A stretch of 64,000 nucleotides of DNA from assembly GCF_023699475.1 (NCBI RefSeq), contig NZ_JALXFV010000002.1:1-64000 (forward strand), given 5' to 3'. The translations under genes were made by a program, and so were the position numbers. This document shows, in pieces, positions 1-7,779 of the stretch; within the stretch, counting starts at the first letter, position 1, and each line of letters opens with the position of its first letter. Below the pieces are notes generated by a model. The model was given only the letters and a program-made list of their open reading frames with translations. It ran no database searches and was not told the DNA's origin. This stretch comes from Halomarina rubra. Lineage in GTDB: Archaea > Halobacteriota > Halobacteria > Halobacteriales > Haloarculaceae.

Positions 1-150
1 ACGCCGATAGATGAAATGCACTCAATCTGGCAGGAACTCCGGTGCTACATACGCGGCACGTGTCTACCAGCCGAATCAGCGTCCACCGGTGAGATACGAA
101 GTCGAATACTGGCCGCCACTATTGATTCACAGAGAACGGGAGATCATGAT

Positions 151-396
151 TCATTCGTCGCTTCGGCTGGCGAATGCCCCCAGATTCTCCGTTGCCGAAA
201 TCTGCCACGACGACCACCCAGAATCCGTGATGGCGCTTTCGAGGACGTTTCCGTAGTCCCTGTCGGGCGGTGTTGGATGGTACGCCGTCCGTCCGTTTTT
301 CGTTGAGCCATCGAACGAGAACTCGACATCGTACCACACCGGCTCGGTGAAGATGGTCTCGAAGGGTCTCGTTTCACCGGGGCTGACAGTCGTCAT
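151..396 (-). CDS. Small acidic protein, possibly a truncated remnant
   Basis: An 81-residue reading frame with acidic haloarchaeal composition, rich in aromatic residues and in Thr/Ser. It resembles the C-terminal beta-sandwich end of a larger secreted haloarchaeal protein, but I cannot name the family. The reading frame stays open upstream of the ATG and runs into the end of the next gene in another frame, so this may be the surviving 3' part of a broken gene. No signal peptide, membrane segment or catalytic motif is visible. Coding status rests on composition only. Confidence 0.35.
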   Translation of the reverse strand: MTTVSPGETRPFETIFTEPVWYDVEFSFDGSTKNGRTAYHPTPPDRDYGNVLESAITDSGWSSWQISATENLGAFASRSDE

Positions 397-407
397 TGTC
401 GTGGCGT

Positions 408-1046
408 CTACTGAGTGTGATCGTACTCAATCTCTCCGGTCGGCCTATAGCGCAGCATAACGACTCCAGTGGTCGATGTTTCGACGTTCATCAGTTTGAG
501 GGCCGTGGGAATCGTCCCGTTGCTGAACAACTGCTTGCCGTCCCCGAGGACCAGCGGGAAGACCCAGAGTCGGAACTCATCAATCAGCTCGTGGGTGAGA
601 AGTGTCTGAATCAAATCGGCGCTTCCTTGCACCAAAATCATCCCTCCACTCTCGTCTTTGAGGTCTCTCACAGCTTTGACGATATCGCCTTCGAGAAGCG
701 TTGAATTGCTCCAGTCTACCGTCTCGAGCGTTCTGGAGGCGACGTACTTGGGCATGCCATTCAATTTCATCGCCAGTGGGTCATCGACTGGTTCGAAGTG
801 GGGCCAATAGGAGGCGAAGATCTCGTAGGTCTTCCGGCCGAGCAACAGCGCCTCGGCCTCGGTCAACTGGTCGGTCACGACCTCTCGCATCCGCTCGTCG
901 CTGTAGGAGTCCATCCACCCACCGTGTTCAAATCCCCCGTCGCGGTCCTCCTCAGGACTCCCCGGTGCCTGCATCACCCCATCGAGCGTAAGGAACGCTC
1001 CGACGACGAGCTTTCCACGTGATTGGTCCTGGCGGCCGTCAATCAT
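408..1046 (-). CDS. Dihydrofolate reductase family protein (RibD C-terminal-like)
   Basis: A 212-residue protein of the DHFR/RibD-C fold. Visible hallmarks are the N-terminal beta strand KLVVGAFLTLDGVMQAPG, the LLGRKTYEIFASYW segment typical of this family, a YVASRTL strand and a late VQGSADLIQTLL glycine-containing segment that binds NADPH in relatives. The family includes many small reductases of unknown substrate, so a role in folate or riboflavin synthesis should not be assumed. It is a single gene on the minus strand with no clear operon partner. Length is normal for the family. The ATG at 1046 is the only start that includes the first strand with a short lead. Confidence 0.85.
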   Translation of the reverse strand: MIDGRQDQSRGKLVVGAFLTLDGVMQAPGSPEEDRDGGFEHGGWMDSYSDERMREVVTDQLTEAEALLLGRKTYEIFASYWPHFEPVDDPLAMKLNGMPKYVASRTLETVDWSNSTLLEGDIVKAVRDLKDESGGMILVQGSADLIQTLLTHELIDEFRLWVFPLVLGDGKQLFSNGTIPTALKLMNVETSTTGVVMLRYRPTGEIEYDHTQ

Positions 1047-1481
1047 ATACTACTCTAACACACGGACAGGCGTTAACTATCTCTCCTTTGACACCCTCCG
1101 CTGTTTCTAGAGTCCCTTCCGCTCAGAACCACGGGAACTGTGATTGACAGTCCGTCCTCTCGGGCGTGTTCTCTCCGCTCTTGCTGCGACCACTACCCGG
1201 TATATTTTCCATCGCGAACCTATCTTCTCCTCACAGGACCCTCCCCTCGTTCCGAGTGAAAAGGCGTTGATAACTGCACTTGAGAGGACTCTACCACCTG
1301 TCTAACGATTCGATAATGGCGCCACCATACAGGGACATCCACACCCCTCGTGACGAGTGAAAACGCCCTGACCTCAAGCAACACCCCTCCTGTCAGTACT
1401 CTTCTTGGTGAAGTATGGAATCTCTCCCGACGATATGTGACTCAAGGCACATTTATGCGGCCGAGCCTCCTCGATTATCAC
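1047..1481. other. Intergenic region, no gene seen
   Basis: About 430 bases between the DHFR-like gene and the zinc-ribbon gene. I see no convincing coding frame; the only frame that crosses it is an in-frame upstream extension of the small zinc-ribbon gene that lacks protein-like composition. Its last 35 bases hold the promoter of that gene. Confidence 0.5.
1451..1457 (+). promoter_or_regulatory. TATA-like box for the zinc-ribbon gene
   Basis: An AT-rich box (ATTTATG) centred about 28 bases before the ATG at 1482, the usual spacing for a leaderless haloarchaeal transcript. It supports the internal ATG over the upstream in-frame start at 1350. Confidence 0.45.
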
Positions 1482-1601
1482 ATGTCTGACAATACTACTA
1501 TGGGGAGTTCGCGCTGTCCAGTCTGTGGGCATTCGCCGTTACAAGCACTGTTGACCAGCAACCAATTTGAGTGTCTCAACTGCGGTGCTAATCTTTCGTA
1601 G
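1482..1601 (+). CDS. Tiny double-CxxC zinc-ribbon protein
   Basis: A 39-residue protein with two zinc-binding knuckles, CPVCG and CLNCG, separated by about 18 residues. This is the layout of a one-domain zinc ribbon, of which haloarchaea make many. The segment SRCPVCGHSPLQ is matched closely by a second tiny protein at 43,292-43,420 (SRCPECSHSPLQ), so the two are paralogues sharing one short fold. Role unknown; such proteins may bind nucleic acid or a protein partner. The start at 1482 is chosen because a TATA-like box lies about 28 bases upstream and because similarity to the paralogue begins just after it. Confidence 0.7.
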   Translation: MSDNTTMGSSRCPVCGHSPLQALLTSNQFECLNCGANLS

Positions 1602-1806
1602 TTCTAAACCTGATTCGGTCACTGGCCCGGCTGCTGGACTCGACCCTCGAAAAGCCGTCTCGGGGGCAAGCCCACATCTGCGGGCAATCAAATAATTTAC
1701 ATGAAGAAGGCTCTATATCCCTTTCTTACATTTCTAGTAAGATAAATGTTCGCTCCATTGTCGAGTGGTGCATGAACCCTCATCGTCTACAAAACGCCCG
1801 CTGCGT

Positions 1807-3747
1807 TCAGATCTCCGTGATCCGTGTATATTGGTCGTTGAGTGCTGCGGCGTCTTCTGGGAGCAGGGCAACGACCAGATGGTCAGAATACTCTGCGAAG
1901 TAATCGATGAGCGTCGCGATACGGTTCGAATCGATCGCCTCCAGTGAGTCCAATAAGACGAACGGCAGTTGCTCGTGGACGTCGTGGACGAGATAGCCAG
2001 CGAGTGCAAAGACTAGGCCAGTCACCTCTCGCTCGGATTCACTCAGGTGGTCGATTGTATCTTCGTAGGCAGTCTCCTCATCGCTGGTACGGACGACATG
2101 AAGCTCGAACACGGTTTGTGAGACCTTCCGACGACCCTGGCGCCGGTCTTCTTCGCGCCGCTCGAGCCAGATCCGGTCGAGATTCTGGTAGTCAAGTACG
2201 TCGAGAACCGTCGCCATATGGTCATTGAACTGCTCGACAGCCTGGTGTTCGAGACGCTCAATCCGAGTTCGAAGGTCGGAGAGTTCTTCACCGAGTTGCT
2301 CGCGTTCGGCTCGAAGCTCCTCGCGGCCCGAATGGCGGTCTTCGAGTGTCGACAGTTCCTCTGTGACGCTTTCGTACTCGCTCTCCAATCGCTCAAGTTC
2401 GAACTCGAGTTCGTTGGCACGACGATGGCGCTCCAGTAAGGTGTCGTCTCCACCCTGTTCGAGCGATTCGGCCGTCTCCTCCATCTCCTCGATGGTCTCG
2501 GTCAGCTCTGTTCGGCGTTCTCGAAGGCTCTCGAGAGTCGCTTCCCGGTCATCGCGCTCTTGGGTGAATCGTTCGATACGGTCGGCGAGCGACTCCTGCT
2601 TGTCTCGGTGCTCATTCACCGCCTTCAGTTGTGTCTGTGTCTCCTCGATTTCCTCATCAAGCGCTGATGCCTCGGAGAACTTCTCCTGGCGAAGTGACCG
2701 GAGTCGGTCGAGGGTTTCATCGATTGCCTCCTCATCGACCGCAGAGCCACAGGTCCAGCAGACAACGGTATCATCATCAAGTAGTTGGTCGGTCACCGAA
2801 GCTGCCGTGTCATCTCGAAGCGCCGCAGCTATCTCGGCGTCGATACCATCGAGCATCTCCTCGTTGAACTGGATGACGCTGAGGAGTTTGCTCATCTCCG
2901 CGTCGAGTTCCTGCTTGCGCTCTCGGAGCTGTTCGATGCGCTGTTCGAGCTGCTCGATATCGACATCGGGAGCGTCTATGTCGGCTTGCTCTGCCTCCAG
3001 TGTGTCGAGTTCCTCTTCGAGCGACGCGATACTATCCTGTTCCGTCTCGATGCGATACCGGACGGATTCGGCCTCGTTACGTACCTCACGAAGCTCCTCG
3101 AGATGTGTCTCAAGTTCCGATTGCTCTTCGCGCTCGGCTTCGACCTCACGGTCGATGTCGTCTATTGTCGCCTCCACCTCTTCGAGTGTCGCCTTCTTTT
3201 CGGCGATCTGCTCATCGAGGTCTCCACGTCGTCCTTTAAGCGTCTCGATGCGCTCGGACATTCCCTCGAGTTCTTCAAGTTCCTCTGTCAGCGAGCGTCG
3301 TCGTCGTTCTAACTGATCGATCTCGGCGTCGATACTGGCCGTGTCGATTGGCCGCATGATGATGTCATGGAGGTCCTCACTACGAGCAACGGCTTGCCGC
3401 GCCTCGTTGGACTCCAAGAGGAACGCGAACAGGTCAGCGACTGTTGAATCATCCAGGTACGGGTCGCCACCGTAGACGACCTCACCACCCTCTCTGGAGA
3501 GCGTCCGGGTGTAAGTCGCATCACCAACAGACAGTTCAACCTCGCCGTCACTCGCATCACCTTTCAACGAGGCCTGGTTGCTTCCTAAGACGGCCATGAT
3601 CGCCTGAAGGAAGGAGGTCCGGTTCGTCGCATTCCGACCAGTAAGGACAGTCACACCAGGGGGCAACTCGAGTTCGGTCTCATCGATCCCACCGATGTTC
3701 TCCGCGTGAACCCGGACGGTCTCTCGGGTCCGCTGTTCCGTACTCAT
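1807..3747 (-). CDS. sph: Archaea-specific SMC-related protein (Sph family)
   Basis: A 646-residue SMC/Rad50-like protein. The N-terminal ATPase half (about residues 1-110) contains the P-loop region as GRNATNRTS, which lacks the usual Walker A lysine; this altered loop is characteristic of the haloarchaeal Sph group. Residues about 135-520 are long heptad-rich coiled coil, interrupted near residue 330 by a CWTCG knuckle resembling a hinge or zinc-hook site. The C-terminal half carries an LSESEREVTGLVFALAGY signature region and a PFVLLDSLEAID Walker B-like strand. In Haloferax volcanii, Sph3 is encoded next to RdfA and affects cell shape. Here the rdfA homologue lies directly upstream on the same strand, so the two are probably co-transcribed. 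Confidence 0.85.
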   Translation of the reverse strand: MSTEQRTRETVRVHAENIGGIDETELELPPGVTVLTGRNATNRTSFLQAIMAVLGSNQASLKGDASDGEVELSVGDATYTRTLSREGGEVVYGGDPYLDDSTVADLFAFLLESNEARQAVARSEDLHDIIMRPIDTASIDAEIDQLERRRRSLTEELEELEGMSERIETLKGRRGDLDEQIAEKKATLEEVEATIDDIDREVEAEREEQSELETHLEELREVRNEAESVRYRIETEQDSIASLEEELDTLEAEQADIDAPDVDIEQLEQRIEQLRERKQELDAEMSKLLSVIQFNEEMLDGIDAEIAAALRDDTAASVTDQLLDDDTVVCWTCGSAVDEEAIDETLDRLRSLRQEKFSEASALDEEIEETQTQLKAVNEHRDKQESLADRIERFTQERDDREATLESLRERRTELTETIEEMEETAESLEQGGDDTLLERHRRANELEFELERLESEYESVTEELSTLEDRHSGREELRAEREQLGEELSDLRTRIERLEHQAVEQFNDHMATVLDVLDYQNLDRIWLERREEDRRQGRRKVSQTVFELHVVRTSDEETAYEDTIDHLSESEREVTGLVFALAGYLVHDVHEQLPFVLLDSLEAIDSNRIATLIDYFAEYSDHLVVALLPEDAAALNDQYTRITEI

Positions 3748-3874
3748 AGGTATTACTCAGGGGCGAGTACCAAAACCGTTCGGGGATTTGGTTGGGCAGA
3801 TTGAGGCCGTCTCTTCACCAGACGGCCGTTGCAGTAGTCGTTGGACATTCGGGTCCATAACACACGTACCGCTG

Positions 3875-4513
3875 TTAGGGCGATGCCTCACAGTCACACG
3901 CGCCGTCTTCAAGCAGGGTGTCAACATCGAGTGTCGACCCGCATGCCGAACAGACCGCCTTGAGGTCGATGAACACGTCTAGCTCGCCCGATGCGAGTTC
4001 ATCGCTGTCACGCAGCTGAGCGAGTTTGCTCTCGGTTACTGTCAACGTTCGATTTTTCAGCCGACGAATCGTCTCTCGGTCTCGTTGGAGTTTATTCGTC
4101 GTCTCCCGTTCATAGCTCGCCCCACGGACGTTCCGAAGGTACGTCCTGATGGCCTGATAGGATGCGAACTCGGTCATGAGCTGGTCGACGTCTACACCCG
4201 CCCGTTCGAGTCGCCGCCGTGTTTGAGTGCGCATTCCCTCACTGACCTCATCATCGGTGAGGAGGCGGTAGGTGTTCTCGACCTCCCCATCAAGTGTCTC
4301 GACGGTCGTCTGGTGCATCACCGTCTGGAGAAGTTCGTGGTTGAACGCTTCGGCGAGCTCACGGAGACTTCGACGCTCTGACCCACTTGCCGTCCACTCA
4401 TCCTCCAGACGATGGCCTGTCTCATGGAGGTCGTACTTCTCGATGAGCCGCGCGACCTTCCCTCGGGACCCGCCAGAGCGAGGTGTTGCCTCCACTCCGT
4501 CAGAATCTGTCAT
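3875..4513 (-). CDS. rdfA: Rod-determining factor RdfA family protein
   Basis: A 212-residue protein matching the haloarchaeal RdfA family by overall pattern: an N-terminal RGKVARLIEKYDL segment, a central stretch with VENTYRLLTDDEVSEGMRTQ, a YQAIRTYLRNVRGASYE helix and a C-terminal CSACGS...CDCE cysteine cluster that could hold one zinc. RdfA is needed for rod formation in Haloferax volcanii and is encoded beside sph3; the same pair is seen here. The start at 4513 (MTDSDG) is preferred over an upstream in-frame start that would add 13 hydrophobic residues unlike the family. Haloarchaea often carry several paralogues, so this copy may not be the principal shape gene. Confidence 0.8.
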   Translation of the reverse strand: MTDSDGVEATPRSGGSRGKVARLIEKYDLHETGHRLEDEWTASGSERRSLRELAEAFNHELLQTVMHQTTVETLDGEVENTYRLLTDDEVSEGMRTQTRRRLERAGVDVDQLMTEFASYQAIRTYLRNVRGASYERETTNKLQRDRETIRRLKNRTLTVTESKLAQLRDSDELASGELDVFIDLKAVCSACGSTLDVDTLLEDGACDCEASP

Positions 4514-4722
4514 TATCTTGAAAACGGAATAAGCAGGTAAAAAGTTTCGCACGTTCCGCTAGCGGGTGGTTTGTGATTAGTAAACGGAGCGATGGACTCC
4601 CCCGTTGCTCAGAGAGTCTTTCTGCGTGAATATGAAGCAACAAGTACGAACAACGGCGCTGGTGGCGTTCATGATGGGGATACAGCGGGCGGAGCGTGTG
4701 GCTATCTACTCGCTGGAAACGA

Positions 4723-5454
4723 TTAGGCAGACAGCAGATGGGCTTCGATGGTCTTCGCTTCGCTGAAGACGAGGCCGGTCACGTCTTCCTCGAATCGTTT
4801 CCCGGAGAGTGACCCAGAGGTTCCAATGACACACAGCGCAGCGACCGCACGGTCCTCAAGGTCGACAATTGGGGCCGCGATACAGCGGCTCGAAACACCG
4901 AGTGATGGTTCAGTTCCAAGCGCGTATCCCTGATCACGAATCTGGCGGAGGGCGCTCTTTTGCTCGGAGGTGATGTCGTCTGATTGGAGATCAGGGCGGT
5001 GAGCGAGTATCGCGCGCCCCGGAACGCTCGTCTGGAGTGGCAGCCGTTTACCCTCGGTGCCGCCTGCGTCGTAGCTTCCCTCATCGACACTGTAGAGGAC
5101 GACTGCTTCCTCTGCTTCTGCGACGACGAGGAACGCTCGCTCACCGGCATTCCCAGCAAGTGTTTCGACAGAAGAGCGTGCGACCGAGTACAGGTCAGAA
5201 CGACGGCGAGCGTCGAGTCCCAGATTGAGGAACCGAAGCCCGACATGATACGCATCGTCGCGGCGAACGAGATAGCCCAGCTGTTCCAGTGTCTTGAGGT
5301 GCTTGTGAACCGCCCCTTTCGAAAGGTCCAGCTGATCTGCTAACTCCGTCGTCCCCGCCCCATCCAGGTTGTGAACGGCCTCGACAACTCTAAAGGCTGT
5401 TACGACCCCCTGCACAGTGTATTGTCCGTCGTTGGCGTATCGTTCATCCCCCAT
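4723..5454 (-). CDS. IclR family transcriptional regulator
   Basis: A 243-residue IclR-type regulator. Residues about 13-70 form the winged helix-turn-helix (TTELADQLDLSKGAVHKHLKTLEQLGYLVR) written here only in part as a recognisable motif: SKGAVHKHLKTLEQ. Residues about 80-240 are the GAF-like effector domain. In Haloferax, the IclR protein XacR controls pentose breakdown, and IclR-type proteins commonly sit beside the sugar genes they control. This gene is the first of the glycan locus and lies about 230 bases from the GH127 gene on the same strand, so it is the best candidate for the locus regulator. Its ligand, and whether it activates or represses, cannot be read from the sequence. Confidence 0.9.
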   Translation of the reverse strand: MGDERYANDGQYTVQGVVTAFRVVEAVHNLDGAGTTELADQLDLSKGAVHKHLKTLEQLGYLVRRDDAYHVGLRFLNLGLDARRRSDLYSVARSSVETLAGNAGERAFLVVAEAEEAVVLYSVDEGSYDAGGTEGKRLPLQTSVPGRAILAHRPDLQSDDITSEQKSALRQIRDQGYALGTEPSLGVSSRCIAAPIVDLEDRAVAALCVIGTSGSLSGKRFEEDVTGLVFSEAKTIEAHLLSA

Positions 5455-5610
5455 GGTTTACCAGTAGCAAACGCCTCGTATGTAATAAATATTGTTCACC
5501 TATTGTGTGGTCGATAGTTCTTTTTCCCACATTCGAGTGTCATCGTGTCCTTACCTACGACCTAGTCGGTGGTGAGTCAGTCGTCCACGGCCAACACCGT
5601 GGGCGTTCAC

Positions 5611-5657
5611 ACAATTCACAGAATTGTAAGGGGGAAGCTCACGACTTCTGTCGTGGG
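5611..5657. repeat. Two adjacent hairpins, like an IS200/IS605 end
   Basis: Two inverted repeats lie in tandem between the IclR and GH127 genes. The first (5611-5627) has 7-bp arms ACAATTC/GAATTGT around 3 bases. The second (5638-5657) has 8-bp arms around TTCT, with one G-T pair, and closes with GTCGTGGG. The second hairpin is nearly the same as one at 52,146-52,165. Such hairpins mark ends of IS200/IS605 (TnpB-type) elements in haloarchaea, but no transposase or TnpB gene is present here. It may be a solo end or miniature derivative. Confidence 0.5.
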
Positions 5658-5688
5658 GTACTGCCCTCGATTTCATGTGCCATTGATT

Positions 5689-7656
5689 CTATGGGTCGAA
5701 TCGTGACGATGTAGCTTCGTGAAGCCACACCACCATCTCGCAGAATTCCCGGTTCGCCCACGAGTAGTACGGGATGGCCGTGACATCGACCGTCTCCTCG
5801 TGTGTCCCAGCGACCGGTTGGTATGGGTCGTCACTTTCGTTAGCAACCCGGACCGCTGCTGATCCCGTGAGGGCGATGACGCCACCGAGTAGGTCGGGTC
5901 GTTCGACAGCCTCAAACGTCGACTCCGTATCAACGCGAAGCTGTGAGGGTGGATACGGGTTGTCCACCGCTTCAATACAGTAGACGATTGGCCCCCGAGC
6001 GAGAGCGACACGCGCCGTATCAGCACGAATCGCTGGGTGAGCACCCAAAGTCCGGATGCCCATCGGTAGGTGCAGGTCGACGGTGTCGCCGTCGTGCCAC
6101 TGACGATCGATGTGTATGAACGCCTCGTCAGATGTGACGGGAACCGATTCAGCATCGACTGTGACGCGTGGATTTTCGCACCACCTGGGAATACGGAGAC
6201 AGAGCTCAAACATGGTCGGAGTATCCAGTGTGACCGTGAGGGAAACCGTACCGCCCCATGGATAGTCAGTCTCGACCGTGATATCGACGGGCTCACCATC
6301 GATTTCAGTTTTGAGCTGGCTTTCTGCGTACTGTGTCACGTACACCGTCCGCTCGGCCTGAGAGAAGAGATAACGAGGGAATTCCCCGAGGAGTCGAGCG
6401 ACATTTGGCGGACAGCACGCGATTCCTGGCCACGCCTCTCGGCGATACGACGGTGGCGAGTACGAGTGCCAGGCGTCCTCCGGGACCCGGGCGTGGGGAT
6501 GGTCGCCACCAGTACACGCGAGGTGATTGGGGTAGAAAAAGCGGTCACCAGAAAGCGAGAGAGATGCGAGAAAAGCGTTGTACAGAACCCGCTCGACAAC
6601 GTCCAAATACGTCGCCTCACGGGTGAGACGGAACATCGCCTGGCCCCAGCGGACCATGCCAACAGCGGCACACGACTCACAATATGACGTCTCGTTCGGC
6701 AGGTCGAAATCAGTCGTGAACCCCTCGTTATGATATGACGACCCGACACCACCGGTGAGGTACATCCGACGAGTCGTTGTGTTCGTCCAGAGGCGTTCGA
6801 GCGCCGCTGTGAGCGACTCATCGTTCGTTTCGCGGGCGACAGCGGCCGCCCCAGCAAACAGGTACATCGCCCGGACAGCGTGGCCTTCGGGCGTTGTCTG
6901 CTCGCGAAGCGGGCGGTGGTCCTGTCTGTGGCGACCGTCGTACGGCCCATCCGGGTGGACGTCCAGTTCGACCCCGATATCCTCGTGAGTCTCGACTTCC
7001 CAGGCCAGATACGATTTCTCGCGACCGCGCTCGTCGATGAAATACGACGCGAGGTCGAGGTACTCTGAGTCACCAGTCAGCTCGTACAGCCGCATGAGCG
7101 CGAGCTCGACCTCTGGATGACCTGGGTAGCCCTGGATACCATCTGGTCCGAACGTCTCGACGAGTAAATCTGCAAACTGGCAGGCGACATTCAGCAACCT
7201 CTCCTCGCCGGTTGCTGTGGCGTGTGCAACGGCCGCTTCGATGAGGTGACCGGCAACGTACAGTTCGTGGTCCTGCGTGAGGTTCGTCCACGGCTCGTCA
7301 TCGCCCAGGAGAATATCGGTGACGAGGTAGCCGCTATCGGACTGGGCGGCGACGAGCTGCGAGACGACCGTTTCTACTCGCGATTGTGGGGTTGTGTCCT
7401 CCATGCTGTTCAGCAGGTAACTCGAGGCTTCGAGCCACTTGTGGACCTTCGCGTCACCGCCCCCGTCGACGATTCCTACATCGGGATTACCCCCAAGGCG
7501 GCGGAAGGCATCGAACCGACCTGACGTCTCCAAGTGGTCTGCGACGTGGTCAAGAGTCGTCTCCCCCAATCGTCGTCGCCAGTCCATCCAGAACCCATCC
7601 CGGAGTTCGACGCTTGAGAGAGCAACTGGGGCCGGCGTCGACACACGGTCTCGCAT
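5689..7656 (-). CDS. GH127 glycoside hydrolase (beta-L-arabinofuranosidase-like)
   Basis: A 655-residue cytoplasmic protein of the GH127/DUF1680 family, which includes the zinc-dependent beta-L-arabinofuranosidase HypBA1. Visible family hallmarks are a CESCAAVG motif near residue 325, matching the Glu-x-Cys zinc ligands, and an ACCPPNVARLLG motif near residue 413, where the cysteine pair provides the nucleophile and a ligand in HypBA1. N-terminal alpha/alpha-barrel repeats (WLEASSYLL, YVAGHLIEAAVAH) are intact and length is normal. No signal peptide, so it should act on imported oligosaccharides. It lies 123 bases downstream of a GH51 gene on the same strand; a TATA-like AT box about 35 bases before the start suggests its own promoter. 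Substrate is inferred from family and neighbours. Confidence 0.88.
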   Translation of the reverse strand: MRDRVSTPAPVALSSVELRDGFWMDWRRRLGETTLDHVADHLETSGRFDAFRRLGGNPDVGIVDGGGDAKVHKWLEASSYLLNSMEDTTPQSRVETVVSQLVAAQSDSGYLVTDILLGDDEPWTNLTQDHELYVAGHLIEAAVAHATATGEERLLNVACQFADLLVETFGPDGIQGYPGHPEVELALMRLYELTGDSEYLDLASYFIDERGREKSYLAWEVETHEDIGVELDVHPDGPYDGRHRQDHRPLREQTTPEGHAVRAMYLFAGAAAVARETNDESLTAALERLWTNTTTRRMYLTGGVGSSYHNEGFTTDFDLPNETSYCESCAAVGMVRWGQAMFRLTREATYLDVVERVLYNAFLASLSLSGDRFFYPNHLACTGGDHPHARVPEDAWHSYSPPSYRREAWPGIACCPPNVARLLGEFPRYLFSQAERTVYVTQYAESQLKTEIDGEPVDITVETDYPWGGTVSLTVTLDTPTMFELCLRIPRWCENPRVTVDAESVPVTSDEAFIHIDRQWHDGDTVDLHLPMGIRTLGAHPAIRADTARVALARGPIVYCIEAVDNPYPPSQLRVDTESTFEAVERPDLLGGVIALTGSAAVRVANESDDPYQPVAGTHEETVDVTAIPYYSWANREFCEMVVWLHEATSSRFDP

Positions 7657-7779
7657 TATCCAGCGAGTCGCGTATGCGTCACGAAAAGTATTCGGGCGCT
7701 GGCGCTGGCGTCAGGATTCCCCTGACACGACTATCTTTTTTTCGAGTCGAGAACCCCGCCGTTTACGGCGAGGAGGAGG

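Noticed and set aside
2225-3316. Long Ser/Arg-rich open frame on the plus strand
   Set aside because: It is antisense to the coiled-coil part of the Sph protein; the extreme Ser/Arg composition is a by-product of Glu/Asp codons read backwards.
7757-7779. GCCG-TTTA-CGGC hairpin after the GH51 gene as a terminator or mobile-element end
   Set aside because: The stem is only five base pairs and, in the direction of the GH51 gene, it is followed by A residues, not T residues; similarity to an element end is too weak to claim.
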